DNA of 64,000 nt from Lachnospiraceae bacterium. Lineage in GTDB: Bacteria > Bacillota > Clostridia > Lachnospirales > Lachnospiraceae. Positions 16,885-26,974 of the stretch are shown piece after piece. The notes below the pieces were generated by a model. That model was not told the origin of the DNA. It ran no database searches and worked only from the letters and a program-made list of their open reading frames with translations. The first letter of the stretch is position 1. Every line of letters begins with the position of its first letter. Location of the stretch: positions 1-64,000 of the forward strand of contig JAFTWC010000039.1 in the NCBI GenBank assembly GCA_017465475.1, written 5' to 3'. The position numbers were made by a program, and so were the translations under genes.

Positions 16885-18381
16885 ATGCTATTTTATAATA
16901 AACAAAACAAGCGTCCCGGAAGCTCCGTTTTTTCCGGATTGCTACTCTGTGTTTGCGTATTAACCGGCTTATTTTCCCCGGCTACGGCTTTGGCAGATGC
17001 CACAGAAAACAAAACACCGGATACCGTCACAGATGCCGGCGCAACCGACATTACAGGCACCTATCATTGGCCTTCCGGCCCTCAACTTGCCGCAGAGGGA
17101 GCCATTCTAATTGAAGCCGAAACCGGCGCAGTTCTTTATGAAAAGAATGCCACCGAACGGTTTTATCCTGCCAGCACCACAAAGCTTATGACCGCACTGC
17201 TGGCTTTGGAAAATGCTGCTTTAGGAGAAACCGTTACCATTTCCCACAATGCGGTATACGATATCGACGTGGATTCCAGCCGTATCTGGGTGGATGTGGG
17301 AGAAGAGCTTTCCATGCAGGATTCTCTTTATGCTCTCATGTTACCATCCGCAAACGACTTAGCTTATGCCATTGCAGAGCATATCAGCGGTACCATGCCT
17401 GCCTTTGCGGAGTTAATGAACTCCCGGGCAGCGGAACTGGGATGTGTAAATACCCACTTTATGAATCCTCACGGCTTGGACGAAGACGAGCACTACACTT
17501 GCCCGGCGGACCTTGCAAGAATTACCCGGCCGTTGCTGAAAAACTCCACTTTTGTTAAGATATCAGGCTCCAAGAACTATGAAATTAAGCCCACAAATCT
17601 TTGCAAAGATTCCCGTTGGATATTAAATACTCACTTAATGCTCCGGGGCACTCAGCCTTACGAAGGCGTCATTGCCGGAAAAACAGGGCATACGGACTTA
17701 GCCGGTGCAAATCTTGTTACCTGCGCCAGACGCGGTACTATGACCTTGATTGCCGTCATCATGAAAGCGCCGGACGACACTGCACTGTATAATGACACCG
17801 CAACCTTACTGAATTACGGTTTTGACAATTTTACCACCTACAGTGTCGCAGACGAACAACTGGCCGACAACAATGATGTTCCGCCGTTATTCCACAGCGA
17901 GGACACCGTCCAGATGATTAACCGGGATATCATCTCTACTGATTCCGGTTTGGTTGTTCTTCCTTTTTCCGCTACGCTGTCCGATACAACCAAAACCGTT
18001 TCTCTTTCCCAATTAACTTCCTTTGCAACAGGAAAGAATATTATCGGAACCGTTACCTACACCTACGGAAACCGTGTCATCGGCTCAGCCCACATCGTCT
18101 ACGACAATGAGGGTCCGGCATTCACTATAAAGAGTACGGAAGACTCCCTTCCGGATCCTCAAGCTCCATCCGCACAAGAAGGTTCCTCTCAGGAAATCAC
18201 AGCGGATGACGAAAAAACAAAAACCGAAGACACCCCTAAAAAAGACCGTAAAGCTCTTATTATCGGGATAATCTTCGGTTGTATCTGTTTCTTTATCGGA
18301 ATATACTTTATCTTTGTAGAACTGCCTTATCGCAAAAAGCGAGCAGCTTATCTTGCTAAAAGAAGAAACGGACGTCGCTAA
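16885..18381 (+). CDS. D-alanyl-D-alanine carboxypeptidase (S11, low-molecular-weight PBP)
   Basis: Trims the terminal D-Ala from peptidoglycan stem peptides. The 498-residue protein has an N-terminal signal (SGLLLCVCVLTGLFSPATALA), the SxxK motif in PASTTKLMTA (Ser about 97), an SAN motif (PSANDLAYA) and KTG (GKTGHTDLAG). It ends in one transmembrane helix (ALIIGIIFGCICFFIGIYFIF) and a basic tail, unlike the amphipathic anchor of DacA. An acidic Thr/Ser-rich linker precedes the helix. GGGAGGA selects the start at 16885. The gene converges with the next one with a 4-bp overlap of stop regions. Confidence 0.93.
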   Translation: MLFYNKQNKRPGSSVFSGLLLCVCVLTGLFSPATALADATENKTPDTVTDAGATDITGTYHWPSGPQLAAEGAILIEAETGAVLYEKNATERFYPASTTKLMTALLALENAALGETVTISHNAVYDIDVDSSRIWVDVGEELSMQDSLYALMLPSANDLAYAIAEHISGTMPAFAELMNSRAAELGCVNTHFMNPHGLDEDEHYTCPADLARITRPLLKNSTFVKISGSKNYEIKPTNLCKDSRWILNTHLMLRGTQPYEGVIAGKTGHTDLAGANLVTCARRGTMTLIAVIMKAPDDTALYNDTATLLNYGFDNFTTYSVADEQLADNNDVPPLFHSEDTVQMINRDIISTDSGLVVLPFSATLSDTTKTVSLSQLTSFATGKNIIGTVTYTYGNRVIGSAHIVYDNEGPAFTIKSTEDSLPDPQAPSAQEGSSQEITADDEKTKTEDTPKKDRKALIIGIIFGCICFFIGIYFIFVELPYRKKRAAYLAKRRNGRR

Positions 18382-19343
18382 TTGCCCATTGCTGCAAATA
18401 ATGCCGCAATATCATCCGCAGATAACGTCTTGTTCGGATCAGACAAATCTACGCCGGAGGATGCCAGTGCATCTTCCGGTTTTTCTTCTGCCACCGGTTC
18501 AGGCTCCGGCTCTGCCGTATCCATCTGGGCAAACAGTGCTGCAATATCATCCTGGCTGAGCGGCTGATTCGGGTCCGCTGCCACCACCGGCTCAGGCGCT
18601 GCCACCGGTTCCGGTTCTGCCACCGGCTCAGGCGCTGCCACCGGTGCAACAGTTGCAGGGGACGGTTCTGCGGTTGCCGCAGACGGTACCGCTCCGTAGC
18701 TCACGCCGTTTTCTTCCAGCCGTTTTACAAGCTCCCTTATCTCATCCAAACAATCTGCCGTAGTCTCCAGCTCGGAAAGCATCGCTTCCCCATTTTCATG
18801 AAATTCTTCATACATCCGGTGAGACATCTCTTTTATTGCATCCACCACCGGGGATACGGAAATCTGGCTTCCGTTATCCTTTTGTTGAAACTGAGATAAT
18901 TCTTCCCGTAGTCTTCTAAGTTCTTCCCGCTCGCTCAAAGCCATCTGCTTTGCATTTTCCTTATTATAGAGAACCATGGTCTTTACCGCATTTTCCTGGG
19001 CTGCTAAAAGTTCCGAAAGTTTTACTTCCAGATTCTCCAAACCCTTTTCCATCGTCTCATGTTGTTTCTTTACAGCAATATAGACTCCCTTTTCCGCTTT
19101 TTCGTTCCCACGAATCAGTTCTGCCATGCGGTCCGCAAACAACAACTCCGATGTTTTTTCCGTCGGTGTCTGGGACTTTTCCTCTTTCATCCATACATAG
19201 AACACCGTCGCCGCCAAAAGATAGGCACCGGCCAGACAAATCATCAGAACGGAAGACGGGAATACCGCCAGTACTAAACCTGCGAAAAATACCGCCATCA
19301 CAAATAATACAAAACTGAGTTTTCTTTGTAATTCTTTCTTCAT
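18378..19343 (-). CDS. Two-TM coiled-coil protein with two C-terminal FliM-like peptide motifs
   Basis: Not assigned to a named family. Residues about 8-50 form two membrane helices (FVLFVMAVFFAGLVLAVF; VLMICLAGAYLLAATVFYV). Residues about 80-215 are charged and probably coiled coil. A Pro/Glu/Ala-rich linker built on EPVAAPEPVA-type repeats follows. Two near-identical short motifs close the protein: PLSQDDIAALFAQM and TLSADDIAALFAAM. These resemble the N-terminal LSQxEIDALL peptide of flagellar FliM. GGGAGG precedes the ATG at 19343. No flagellar gene is nearby, so function is open. Confidence 0.7.
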   Translation of the reverse strand: MKKELQRKLSFVLFVMAVFFAGLVLAVFPSSVLMICLAGAYLLAATVFYVWMKEEKSQTPTEKTSELLFADRMAELIRGNEKAEKGVYIAVKKQHETMEKGLENLEVKLSELLAAQENAVKTMVLYNKENAKQMALSEREELRRLREELSQFQQKDNGSQISVSPVVDAIKEMSHRMYEEFHENGEAMLSELETTADCLDEIRELVKRLEENGVSYGAVPSAATAEPSPATVAPVAAPEPVAEPEPVAAPEPVVAADPNQPLSQDDIAALFAQMDTAEPEPEPVAEEKPEDALASSGVDLSDPNKTLSADDIAALFAAMGN

Positions 19344-19390
19344 AGGAACCTCCCTAAAGCTTCTTAGGAATCACAAGCTCTTTTCTTTTT

Positions 19391-19419
19391 ATCATAACAC
19401 ACTCTGTTCCCCGTGTCAA
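19391..19419 (-). promoter_or_regulatory. Promoter of the coiled-coil membrane protein
   Basis: Minus-strand TTGACA (19414-19419), a 17-bp spacer and TATGAT (19391-19396), placed in the short gap after the GH31 gene. Confidence 0.8.
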
Positions 19420-19436
19420 AAAAAGATGAAACAATA

Positions 19437-21779
19437 TTAGCATTTTGTTGTCAGAAGAACACCTTTTTCCTCATCCCACTCCAAACGAGTTCTTGTATAT
19501 TCTCCTTGCTCGTATCCATAACCGTCTCCCGCATCCTCATACAGATAAAAGGTTGCGTCTTTTCCTTTGTACACACGGTATTCCACACTGTCCTCCGGCA
19601 TTATGGCGGAAGTGCGATCCGGAACCCTGTCTTCCTTATACATCGGAATAATGCTGCCTTCTCTGACAAACAATGGGATTTTATCAAGAGATGCTTCTGC
19701 CTCTATCTTCTGTCCGCCCTCATAGCGGGTCTCTGTCCAAAAATCGTACCAGGCTTCGCCCGCCGGCAAATACACCGTGCGCGTCTTCGGTCTATTCTCA
19801 AGTTCAGGGGACTCCCCGTCAAAGTACATCGGTTCCGTCACCGGACAAACCATCAGACGGTCTCCGAACAGATACTGATCTCTGCAATCCTGCAAGTTTC
19901 TGTCCTTCGGGAACGCAAAGGCTAACGGCTTCATAAGAGACGCATCCTCATACCACGCAGCTCCGGCCAAAGAATAAATATACGGCATCAATCGGTAACG
20001 TAACCGGTTTGCCTTCACAAGGGCATCATAAACCGGTTCTCCCGGTTCTCCGAATCTCCACATTTCTCTGTAGCAATCCGTTCCGTGAGCACGGAATACA
20101 GGCAAAAAGCATGCCCACTGGAACCAACGTACGTACAGCTCACGATACGCCGGATCTTCGGTTGCTTTTTCATAATCTCCCTGCCAGAACCACTGACCTC
20201 CTTTTCTCACGAAAAAGGCACCGATGTCCGTAGTCCAATACGGCAAACCGGATGCACAGAAACTCAAGCCGGCACCGATTTGCTTACGCAACGTTTCCCA
20301 GCTTGCCTCCGTATCTCCGGACCAAAGAATGGTTCCTAACCGTTGTTGCCCCGTATAACTGTTTCTGGTCAGATTGACAACACGCTTTTCTTCTGCAGTG
20401 CCCTTCTGTTCCGCACGCTGTCCGTCATACAAGGCCATGGCATGATACAGGCCGTAAGCATTCAGCGCCCAGGCCGGCATATGGTCTTTGGTAGTATCAA
20501 TATATTCGGAGTACATTTTAGCAGGTTCTACGCGGTACTTGTGATTCCATTCCGGCGTATACGGCTCACTGTTATCACACCACCAGGCATCTACACCATG
20601 GCAGAACAATCCTTCTTTTACCTGTTTCCAGTACAACGCCCTTCCTTCTTCGGAAAATGCATTGTAAATATTACTTGCCGGAAGCAGCTGTCCGTTTTCC
20701 TTCATTTCTTTGTAATTATCACTTCGCTCGTCCATATTCGGCCAAACGGAAATCATAAATCGCACATCCATCTCATGCAGCTTTTTAATCATCTCCGTCG
20801 GATCCGGGAAACGTTCTTTATCAAAGGTTTTCTGACCCCAAAGATTATCTCCCCAGGATAACCAGTCAAGAACAATTCCATCCAGACCCAGCCCCCGCTT
20901 CCGATACTCTCCGGCCACGTCAAGCAGTTCTTTCGCGGTCTCATAACGTTCCTGCGACTGCAAATACCCATAGGCCCATTTCGGAAGCAATGCCGCCTTT
21001 CCGGTCAGTTCCCGGTACTGTCTGATTACACCGTCCGGGCTCGTTCCGTTCATGAAATAAAAGTCCAACTCATCGTCCGCTTCCGTATACAAATAAGAAC
21101 CATACTCGTTGTCGTTAAAAATCATGGGACTGTATGTATCCATTAAAATTCCGTAACCGAGATTGGACACCAGCATCGGAATGGCAATTTTCCGGTTTGC
21201 CTGATGCAGATATACGGTTTTTCCTCTTAAGTTTAGGATTCCTTCCTCCTGCTGCCCAAGGCCGTACAACGCTTCATCTTCCTGCCATTCCAAATGAAGT
21301 CTGGTATGATAAAAACGCTCTCCTGCCACTCTGGACGCTTCTTTTACTACTTCCTTTGTTCCGTCCGGAGTCACTACTTTTTCTATCACAACGCCTTCTT
21401 CTCCGGCAAGCTCATAGCTCTGGAATTCTTCCAATTCTCTGCTTTCTTTTCTTCGCTCCCGCAACAAAAGAGTTCCTGCTCCGTCGTAGTACAGAAAGGC
21501 TCCGGTACTTTTATCCGCAACGATCCGCACTTCCGGCGTTAAAAATTCCACATAGTCGGAATCCTCACGGTAATCCCAGTCAGAAAGCACATCTTTTTTT
21601 ATCACTCCCGGTTTTTTACGTTCCGAAAACGACTCCCGTTCTGTATAAGTAATCCGCAGGATTCCTGTACCTTTTTTCTGTATTCTGTGCATTCCCCGTT
21701 CCGAATACAAAAACAAACTGTCCTCTTTTCTCTCTGCTTTTGTAATACAAGCTGATTTCCCCGGCATTGCATATAACAT
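19437..21779 (-). CDS. Glycoside hydrolase family 31 (alpha-glucosidase/alpha-xylosidase type)
   Basis: Predicted cytosolic retaining alpha-glycosidase; no signal peptide is seen. The 780-residue protein has an N-terminal galactose-mutarotase-like sandwich (EDEALYGLGQQEEG), a TIM barrel with GIVLDWLSWGDN, the nucleophile Asp in WWCDNSEP (about 401), LWSGDTEASWETLR (acid/base region) and GLPYWTTDIG, then C-terminal beta domains. I prefer the ATG at 21779, preceded by AAGGGAT, over a TTG at 21800. It follows the aldo/keto reductase by 27 bp and probably shares its promoter. Whether xylosides or glucosides are preferred cannot be read. Confidence 0.92.
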   Translation of the reverse strand: MLYAMPGKSACITKAERKEDSLFLYSERGMHRIQKKGTGILRITYTERESFSERKKPGVIKKDVLSDWDYREDSDYVEFLTPEVRIVADKSTGAFLYYDGAGTLLLRERRKESRELEEFQSYELAGEEGVVIEKVVTPDGTKEVVKEASRVAGERFYHTRLHLEWQEDEALYGLGQQEEGILNLRGKTVYLHQANRKIAIPMLVSNLGYGILMDTYSPMIFNDNEYGSYLYTEADDELDFYFMNGTSPDGVIRQYRELTGKAALLPKWAYGYLQSQERYETAKELLDVAGEYRKRGLGLDGIVLDWLSWGDNLWGQKTFDKERFPDPTEMIKKLHEMDVRFMISVWPNMDERSDNYKEMKENGQLLPASNIYNAFSEEGRALYWKQVKEGLFCHGVDAWWCDNSEPYTPEWNHKYRVEPAKMYSEYIDTTKDHMPAWALNAYGLYHAMALYDGQRAEQKGTAEEKRVVNLTRNSYTGQQRLGTILWSGDTEASWETLRKQIGAGLSFCASGLPYWTTDIGAFFVRKGGQWFWQGDYEKATEDPAYRELYVRWFQWACFLPVFRAHGTDCYREMWRFGEPGEPVYDALVKANRLRYRLMPYIYSLAGAAWYEDASLMKPLAFAFPKDRNLQDCRDQYLFGDRLMVCPVTEPMYFDGESPELENRPKTRTVYLPAGEAWYDFWTETRYEGGQKIEAEASLDKIPLFVREGSIIPMYKEDRVPDRTSAIMPEDSVEYRVYKGKDATFYLYEDAGDGYGYEQGEYTRTRLEWDEEKGVLLTTKC

Positions 21780-21806
21780 AATACTATCCCTTTCATTCAA
21801 ATAATT

Positions 21807-22946
21807 TTATAAGGCGGTTAACGTATCTTCAACCTTCTTTAAGAGTTCACGCACCTTTAAATGCTGCGGACACTTCCGTTCGCAGAACCCGCAATTTGCA
21901 CAATCCTTAATGGTAGCTCCCGGATTCTTCTCATTGTTCACATAATCCATAAAGGACTTCTTTGCCAATTCATGAAGACCGTACACATTGTGATAGGTAT
22001 ATGCCTGGAAAATACGCGGAATCTGAATGCCCTTCGGACACGGCTGACAATAACCGCAACCGGTACAATAAAGCTCGGAAAATTTCTTCAAATTTTCTAA
22101 CGCATCGCCTACTTCTCTCCACTTTTCTTCCGTCATCGGCTCCGGCAAAGATGCTACCGCTGCATTCTGATCTACCATTTCATAAGTCTGCATCCCGGAA
22201 AGAGCACAACATACACCCGGATTTCCGAGAACAAAGCGGAATGCCAACTCATAGGTATTTAAGTTTCCGCTTCCGAGACGCTTCGCAAGCTCCGTCGGAG
22301 CAGCCAGGCGTCCGCCGCCTACCGGTCCCATAACAACCACACCAAGGCCTTTTTCTTTTGCATAACCGATCATCTCTTCGTTGGCACGGTCAAGCAGATT
22401 ATATTGCAACAACACGCTTTCCATCTCCGGTGCATTGTCGATGATGTATTTTAAAGCCTCCGGGGAGTCATGGAAGGAGAAAGAAATGTGACGAATCTTT
22501 CCCTGCTCCTTTAATCTCTTCGCTTCGTTTAACAGTCCCAACGGTACAATTACCTCATCAAATACCTTACGGTTAATTCCCCAGAAATGATAAAAATCCA
22601 CATAATCCGTATCAAGCTTCTCCAGACTCTTATCCAACATTCCTTCAAAATCTTCCGGCTTCTTTACCCGGTCCAGCGGACATTTGGTGGAAATATATAC
22701 CTTATCACGGATCGGCTTCAATGCCTTTCCCACCGCAATTTCACTGTTCTCATGACAATAGTAAAATGCGGTATCAAAATAATTCACCCCGAGATCATAC
22801 GCATGACGAAGCATTGCATCGGTCTTCTCCTGATCCACCTCAAACTTTCCGTCCGGAAGTTCTACCTCCGGCAAACGCATACACCCAAAACCAAGGGCAG
22901 AAATCTCCACGCCCGTATTTCCGAATTTACGATACTGCATACTCAT
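21807..22946 (-). CDS. Aldo/keto reductase with C-terminal 2[4Fe-4S] ferredoxin domain
   Basis: The N-terminal ~280 residues form an AKR barrel (KFGNTGVEISALGFGCMRLP) with the catalytic tetrad Asp and Tyr in YFDTAFYYCHEN, Lys in ISTKCP and His in FYHFWG. The C-terminal region carries two cluster motifs: CTGCGYCQPCP and CANCGFCERKCP. Such AKR-ferredoxin fusions are common in anaerobes; the carbonyl substrate is unknown. GGAAAGGAG precedes the ATG. It is first gene of a likely two-gene unit with the GH31 enzyme. Confidence 0.93.
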   Translation of the reverse strand: MSMQYRKFGNTGVEISALGFGCMRLPEVELPDGKFEVDQEKTDAMLRHAYDLGVNYFDTAFYYCHENSEIAVGKALKPIRDKVYISTKCPLDRVKKPEDFEGMLDKSLEKLDTDYVDFYHFWGINRKVFDEVIVPLGLLNEAKRLKEQGKIRHISFSFHDSPEALKYIIDNAPEMESVLLQYNLLDRANEEMIGYAKEKGLGVVVMGPVGGGRLAAPTELAKRLGSGNLNTYELAFRFVLGNPGVCCALSGMQTYEMVDQNAAVASLPEPMTEEKWREVGDALENLKKFSELYCTGCGYCQPCPKGIQIPRIFQAYTYHNVYGLHELAKKSFMDYVNNEKNPGATIKDCANCGFCERKCPQHLKVRELLKKVEDTLTAL

Positions 22947-22982
22947 TCTCCTTTCCTTCTCATAAAAATATTGCTTTCTACC

Positions 22983-23011
22983 AGTATATCATATACTTCG
23001 ACTCTTTTCAA
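22983..23011 (-). promoter_or_regulatory. Promoter of the AKR-GH31 unit
   Basis: Minus-strand TTGAAA (23006-23011), a 17-bp spacer and TATACT (22983-22988). Confidence 0.75.
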
Positions 23012-23054
23012 CGATGAAACATTGAAAGCCCGCATTTTTCGACGTTTTATCATA

Positions 23055-23095
23055 CAAAAAAACGGAACAGCCGCTCTGAGCCATTCCGCCTTTTA
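23055..23095 (-). terminator. Terminator of metK
   Basis: On the minus strand CGGAA pairs with TTCCG around an inner GCTC/GAGC hairpin, followed by seven Ts. It lies about 65 bp after the metK stop. Confidence 0.8.
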
Positions 23096-23157
23096 TTTAA
23101 ATATTTTGCTTTCTGTAAGAATTTTCTCTTTTTCGGGTTGCACTCTTCAGACGAATA

Positions 23158-24351
23158 TTACTTTACGTATGCCTTTAACTGCTCTGCCACATCCGTCTTT
23201 TCCCACGGCAAATCAAGATCCGGACGACCGAAATGACCATAAGCTGCCGTCTGCTTATAAATCGGACGACGAAGGTCTAACATCTTAATAATACCTGCCG
23301 GACGAAGGTCAAAATGCTTACGGATAATATCAACCAACTCTTCGTTGGAAAGCTTACCGGTTCCGAAGGTATCCACCATAACGGAAGTCGGCTGTGCTAC
23401 ACCGATTGCATAGGAAAGCTGAATCTCACACTTCTTTGCAAGACCTGCCGCAACAATGTTCTTTGCCACATAACGTGCAGCGTAACAAGCAGAACGGTCC
23501 ACCTTGGTGCAGTCCTTACCGGAAAACGCACCGCCGCCGTGACGTGCATATCCGCCATAGGTATCTACAATAATCTTACGACCGGTCAAACCACTGTCGC
23601 CGTTCGGTCCGCCGATTACAAAACGTCCCGTCGGATTAATAAAGAACTTGGTATTCTCATCAATTAACTTCTGCGGAAGCACCGGATCAAATACGTACTT
23701 CTTAATATCTTCATGAATTTGCTCCTGAGTCACTTCCGGTGCATGCTGGGTGGAAAGTACCACTGCATTCAAATGAATCGGCTCACCTGCTTCGTTATAC
23801 TCTACCGTTACCTGAGACTTTCCGTCCGGACGAAGATACGGTAATGTTCCGTTCTTACGTACTTCGGAGAGCTTCTTTGTCAGCTTATGTGCCAAAGAAA
23901 TCGGATACGGCATCAGCTCTTCCGTCTCATCGGATGCATAACCGAACATCATACCCTGATCACCTGCTCCGATTGCTTCGATGTCCGCATCAGACATTTT
24001 ATTTTCCTTTGCTTCCAATGCCTTGTCTACACCCATGGCAATATCCGTGGACTGCTTGTCCAAGGTTACCAATACCGCACAGGTATCTGCATCAAAACCA
24101 TACTTTGCTCTGTCGTAACCGATTTCACGAACCGTATCACGTACAATCTTCTGAATATCCACCGTTGCCTTTGTGGTTACTTCACCCATAACCAAAACAA
24201 GACCTGTGGTACATGCAGTCTCACAAGCCACACGGCTCATCGGATCCTGTGCCATCATTGCATCCAAAATCGCATCGGAAATCTGGTCACAGATTTTATC
24301 CGGATGTCCTTCCGTTACCGATTCCGAGGTAAACAAAAACTTATCACTCAT
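23158..24351 (-). CDS. metK: S-adenosylmethionine synthetase
   Basis: Makes S-adenosylmethionine from methionine and ATP. The 397-residue protein starts [19 protein letters not shown] and holds the ATP motif [12 protein letters not shown], the P-loop-like [16 protein letters not shown] and the C-terminal [10 protein letters not shown] segment. The length is normal. It sits behind a SAM-I riboswitch with its own terminator, so SAM should switch off its transcription. Confidence 0.98.
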   Translation of the reverse strand: MSDKFLFTSESVTEGHPDKICDQISDAILDAMMAQDPMSRVACETACTTGLVLVMGEVTTKATVDIQKIVRDTVREIGYDRAKYGFDADTCAVLVTLDKQSTDIAMGVDKALEAKENKMSDADIEAIGAGDQGMMFGYASDETEELMPYPISLAHKLTKKLSEVRKNGTLPYLRPDGKSQVTVEYNEAGEPIHLNAVVLSTQHAPEVTQEQIHEDIKKYVFDPVLPQKLIDENTKFFINPTGRFVIGGPNGDSGLTGRKIIVDTYGGYARHGGGAFSGKDCTKVDRSACYAARYVAKNIVAAGLAKKCEIQLSYAIGVAQPTSVMVDTFGTGKLSNEELVDIIRKHFDLRPAGIIKMLDLRRPIYKQTAAYGHFGRPDLDLPWEKTDVAEQLKAYVK

Positions 24352-24403
24352 CTTTTTTCTCCTTTCGTTTTAAAAAAGTCCATGCTCACTTTGCCTGCAC
24401 GCG

Positions 24404-24558
24404 AAAAGTCCGTAGGCCTTGCGGACTACGGACTTGATACCAATAAAAAATCAAATCCCTTATTGTTCGGTACGACGTACCGCTCAACTTGGCACCTTCC
24501 CGTACGGGGGTTGCCGTGACTTCGCAGAGCCTTTACTCTCCATCACTCTTAATAAGAG
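24404..24558 (-). promoter_or_regulatory. SAM-I (S-box) riboswitch with terminator, upstream of metK
   Basis: On the minus strand the S-box landmarks appear in order: TTATTAAGAGTGATGGAG (P1/P2 start), GCGAAGTCACGGCAACC (core), AAGGTGCCAA and the closing AATAAG that pairs with CTTATT of P1 (24551-24556 with 24459-24464). An intrinsic terminator follows: AGTCCGTAG (24426-24434) with CTACGGACT (24407-24415), then TTTT. This matches the class that terminates transcription when SAM is bound. Confidence 0.95.
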
Positions 24559-24590
24559 TTTTTCTATGAAATTGTATCTACTACCTTTTC

Positions 24591-24619
24591 AGCATACACC
24601 TAAAGCAATCGTTCGTCAA
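24591..24619 (-). promoter_or_regulatory. metK promoter
   Basis: Minus-strand TTGACG (24614-24619), a 17-bp spacer and TATGCT (24591-24596). The transcript would start about 30 nt ahead of the riboswitch P1. Confidence 0.7.
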
Positions 24620-24720
24620 GAGGAAATTGAAAGATTAGGCAAACATACCAAAAATCAAACCACACCTTATTAAAAATTGTTCATTCCCTCTTTAAACTCA
24701 GATGTCTCCGTGCCTATCTG

Positions 24721-26847
24721 CTATATCAGTCGGAAGTTTACACCGTTTTGTGTCAGGGATGAACCTCCGATCCATACCATAAATTCACCCGGTTCTGCCA
24801 CAAATTCCATATCTTCATTATGGAACCGAAGCATGTCTTCCGTAATATCAAAGGATACCGTAACAGATTCTCCTGCCTTGATAAACGGTTTGGTCAATCC
24901 CTTCAATTCACGACACGGGCGAATTACACTCCCCTTCACATCCCGGATATAAAGCTGTACCAGCTCTTTTCCGTCTCTTGTTCCCTTATTGGTTACCGTA
25001 ACAGTAGCGGTAATTTTTCCGTCTTTTTGCAACGTATCCGCAGAAAGTTCCACCGGAGAATAAGTAAATTCACTGTAAGAAAGTCCGAACCCAAACGGAT
25101 ACAGAGCCACATTGGTCACATCCATATAATTGGAAGCAAACGGTACATATCCGGTCCAGTTTTCCACCGGACGTCCTGTCGTAAATGCGCTATAATGCAT
25201 CGGAAGCTGTCCTGTGGTGTGCGGAAAACTCATCGGTACTCGTCCGCAAGGATTTGCATCGCCGAAAATCAGCTCACATATCCCAATGTTTCCAAAGGTT
25301 CCCGGATACCATGCGTCCAAAATGGCTTTTGACTTTTCCGCCAACATGGGAATAGCCAAAGGTCGTCCCGCATAAAGAAGGGAAAGTACATTTTGATTTA
25401 CACCATACACCGCATTAAACAACGCCTGATGTTCCGGACACAATGTAACATCGGAAATACTTTTGGATTCTCCTGTTTTAAAATCTTCTTCACCGATACA
25501 TGCAATTACAACATCACACGCTTTACAACCGGAAAGCATCTTCTCATCCGCTTCATCATACGGATACACAAAAACCTCCGTCTCCGGATATCTGCTCTTT
25601 ATGGCATCCGCAAAGGTCACCGTCTTATCCGCCTCGGCGAATATTGCCCAGGAACCTACAATATTTGTACTGGTTGCCAATTTACCCACAACTGCAATCT
25701 TACTGTTTTTAGATATCGGAAGCAATCCGTCGTTTTTCAACAATGTTGCAGACTCACGAGCAGCCCGGACAGAAAGCTCTTTATGCGCGTCACAATAAAA
25801 ATACGCTTCTTCCAACTCCTTGGAACCACGAATCGGGTTATCAAACAATCCCAATTTATTTTTCAATTCAAGAACTCTTAGGCAAGATTCATCAATAAGC
25901 TGACGCAGTTCCTCACTTTCTTTCGCCTGTTCTTCCAGATAAGAAAGATAGCAATCACTCATCATATCAATATCAAGGCCTGCTCTCAATGCTTTTGCGG
26001 CTGCATCCGCCTTATCATAAGATGCGGAATGTACCACCGTCTCCTGTACAGCTCCGTAATCCGAAATTACCACGCCGTCAAAGCCCATCTTCTCACGCAA
26101 AATCTTCCGCATCAGCCACTTGTTCGTAGAACACGGAATTCGGTTAATCGTATTAAATGCGCTCATAACAAGAGGTGCGCCGGCCTTTACAGCTGCTTCA
26201 TAAGACGGAAGATAATCATCTAACAGCGTCCGTTCGCACAGTTCTACCCCGGAATAATCTTTACCTGCAGTGGCAGCGCCATATGCCGCAAAATGCTTCA
26301 CACAAGCTGCGATATTTCCCTGCTTCTCTATACCGTCTCCCTGATACCCAAGTACCGTAGCTTCTGCAAAGCGGGCGTTCAACCACGGATCTTCTCCGGT
26401 ACCTTCCATGCATCTTCCCCAACGGGCATCCCGGGACAGGTCGCACATCGGTGAAAAGGTTACATGTAAGCCTGCTGCAGACGCTTCCTTTGCGGTAGCT
26501 CCCGCCAATTCTTTCGTCAACTCCGGATCAAAACTCGCTCCTTGTCCTAACGGAACCGGATAAATGGTTTTATACCCGTGAATTACATCTGCCATAAAAA
26601 TCGAAGGAATGTGATGAGGCTGCTTTTCCATAAAGCCATCCTGAAGCTTCTTTAAGTGCTCATATCCTGCTTCCCCCAACACCGTACCGATACGCCACTG
26701 CTGATCCGGCTTCACGCTATAGTCATGTCCCGGACCGGTAATCAGTTTCACATCACCGTAGAAACCGCCATGAAACTGAATCATCTGCTCGATTTTTTCA
26801 CCAAGAGACATTTCTGCCAACAATTCCTTTAACTGTACGTCTGTCAT
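24721..26847 (-). CDS. Glycoside hydrolase family 3 beta-glucosidase
   Basis: Predicted intracellular retaining beta-glucosidase (BglX-like, no signal peptide). The ~708-residue protein shows the GH3 N-domain (GLHVTFSPMCDLSRDARWGRCMEGTGEDP; CVKHFAAYGA), the nucleophile Asp in FDGVVISDYGAV (about 263), the second alpha/beta domain starting SARESATLLKN and a C-terminal fibronectin-III-like domain (VTVTNKGTRDGKELVQLY). GGAGG abuts the ATG at 26853, so the second ATG at 26847, 6 nt from it, is the better start. Confidence 0.94.
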   Translation of the reverse strand: MTDVQLKELLAEMSLGEKIEQMIQFHGGFYGDVKLITGPGHDYSVKPDQQWRIGTVLGEAGYEHLKKLQDGFMEKQPHHIPSIFMADVIHGYKTIYPVPLGQGASFDPELTKELAGATAKEASAAGLHVTFSPMCDLSRDARWGRCMEGTGEDPWLNARFAEATVLGYQGDGIEKQGNIAACVKHFAAYGAATAGKDYSGVELCERTLLDDYLPSYEAAVKAGAPLVMSAFNTINRIPCSTNKWLMRKILREKMGFDGVVISDYGAVQETVVHSASYDKADAAAKALRAGLDIDMMSDCYLSYLEEQAKESEELRQLIDESCLRVLELKNKLGLFDNPIRGSKELEEAYFYCDAHKELSVRAARESATLLKNDGLLPISKNSKIAVVGKLATSTNIVGSWAIFAEADKTVTFADAIKSRYPETEVFVYPYDEADEKMLSGCKACDVVIACIGEEDFKTGESKSISDVTLCPEHQALFNAVYGVNQNVLSLLYAGRPLAIPMLAEKSKAILDAWYPGTFGNIGICELIFGDANPCGRVPMSFPHTTGQLPMHYSAFTTGRPVENWTGYVPFASNYMDVTNVALYPFGFGLSYSEFTYSPVELSADTLQKDGKITATVTVTNKGTRDGKELVQLYIRDVKGSVIRPCRELKGLTKPFIKAGESVTVSFDITEDMLRFHNEDMEFVAEPGEFMVWIGGSSLTQNGVNFRLI

Positions 26848-26938
26848 GCGCATCCTCCGTTTTCGTAAACTCCGATATTGTTGTTATATAAAAAAACGTT
26901 TCCTTTGCCCTTTAATCATCTAAACATACACCCGGATA

Positions 26939-26974
26939 CTTATATATTCCCTTATATATTCCCTTATATATTCT
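26939..26974. repeat. Three tandem copies of a 12-bp unit at the HIT gene end
   Basis: CTTATATATTCC occurs three times in a row, the last copy ending in T. The third copy contains the stop codon of the HIT-family gene. Confidence 0.9.

Noticed and set aside
19413..20861. Several plus-strand frames of 60-170 codons across the GH31 gene
   Set aside because: Shadows of the minus-strand gene; low-complexity basic sequences without starts.
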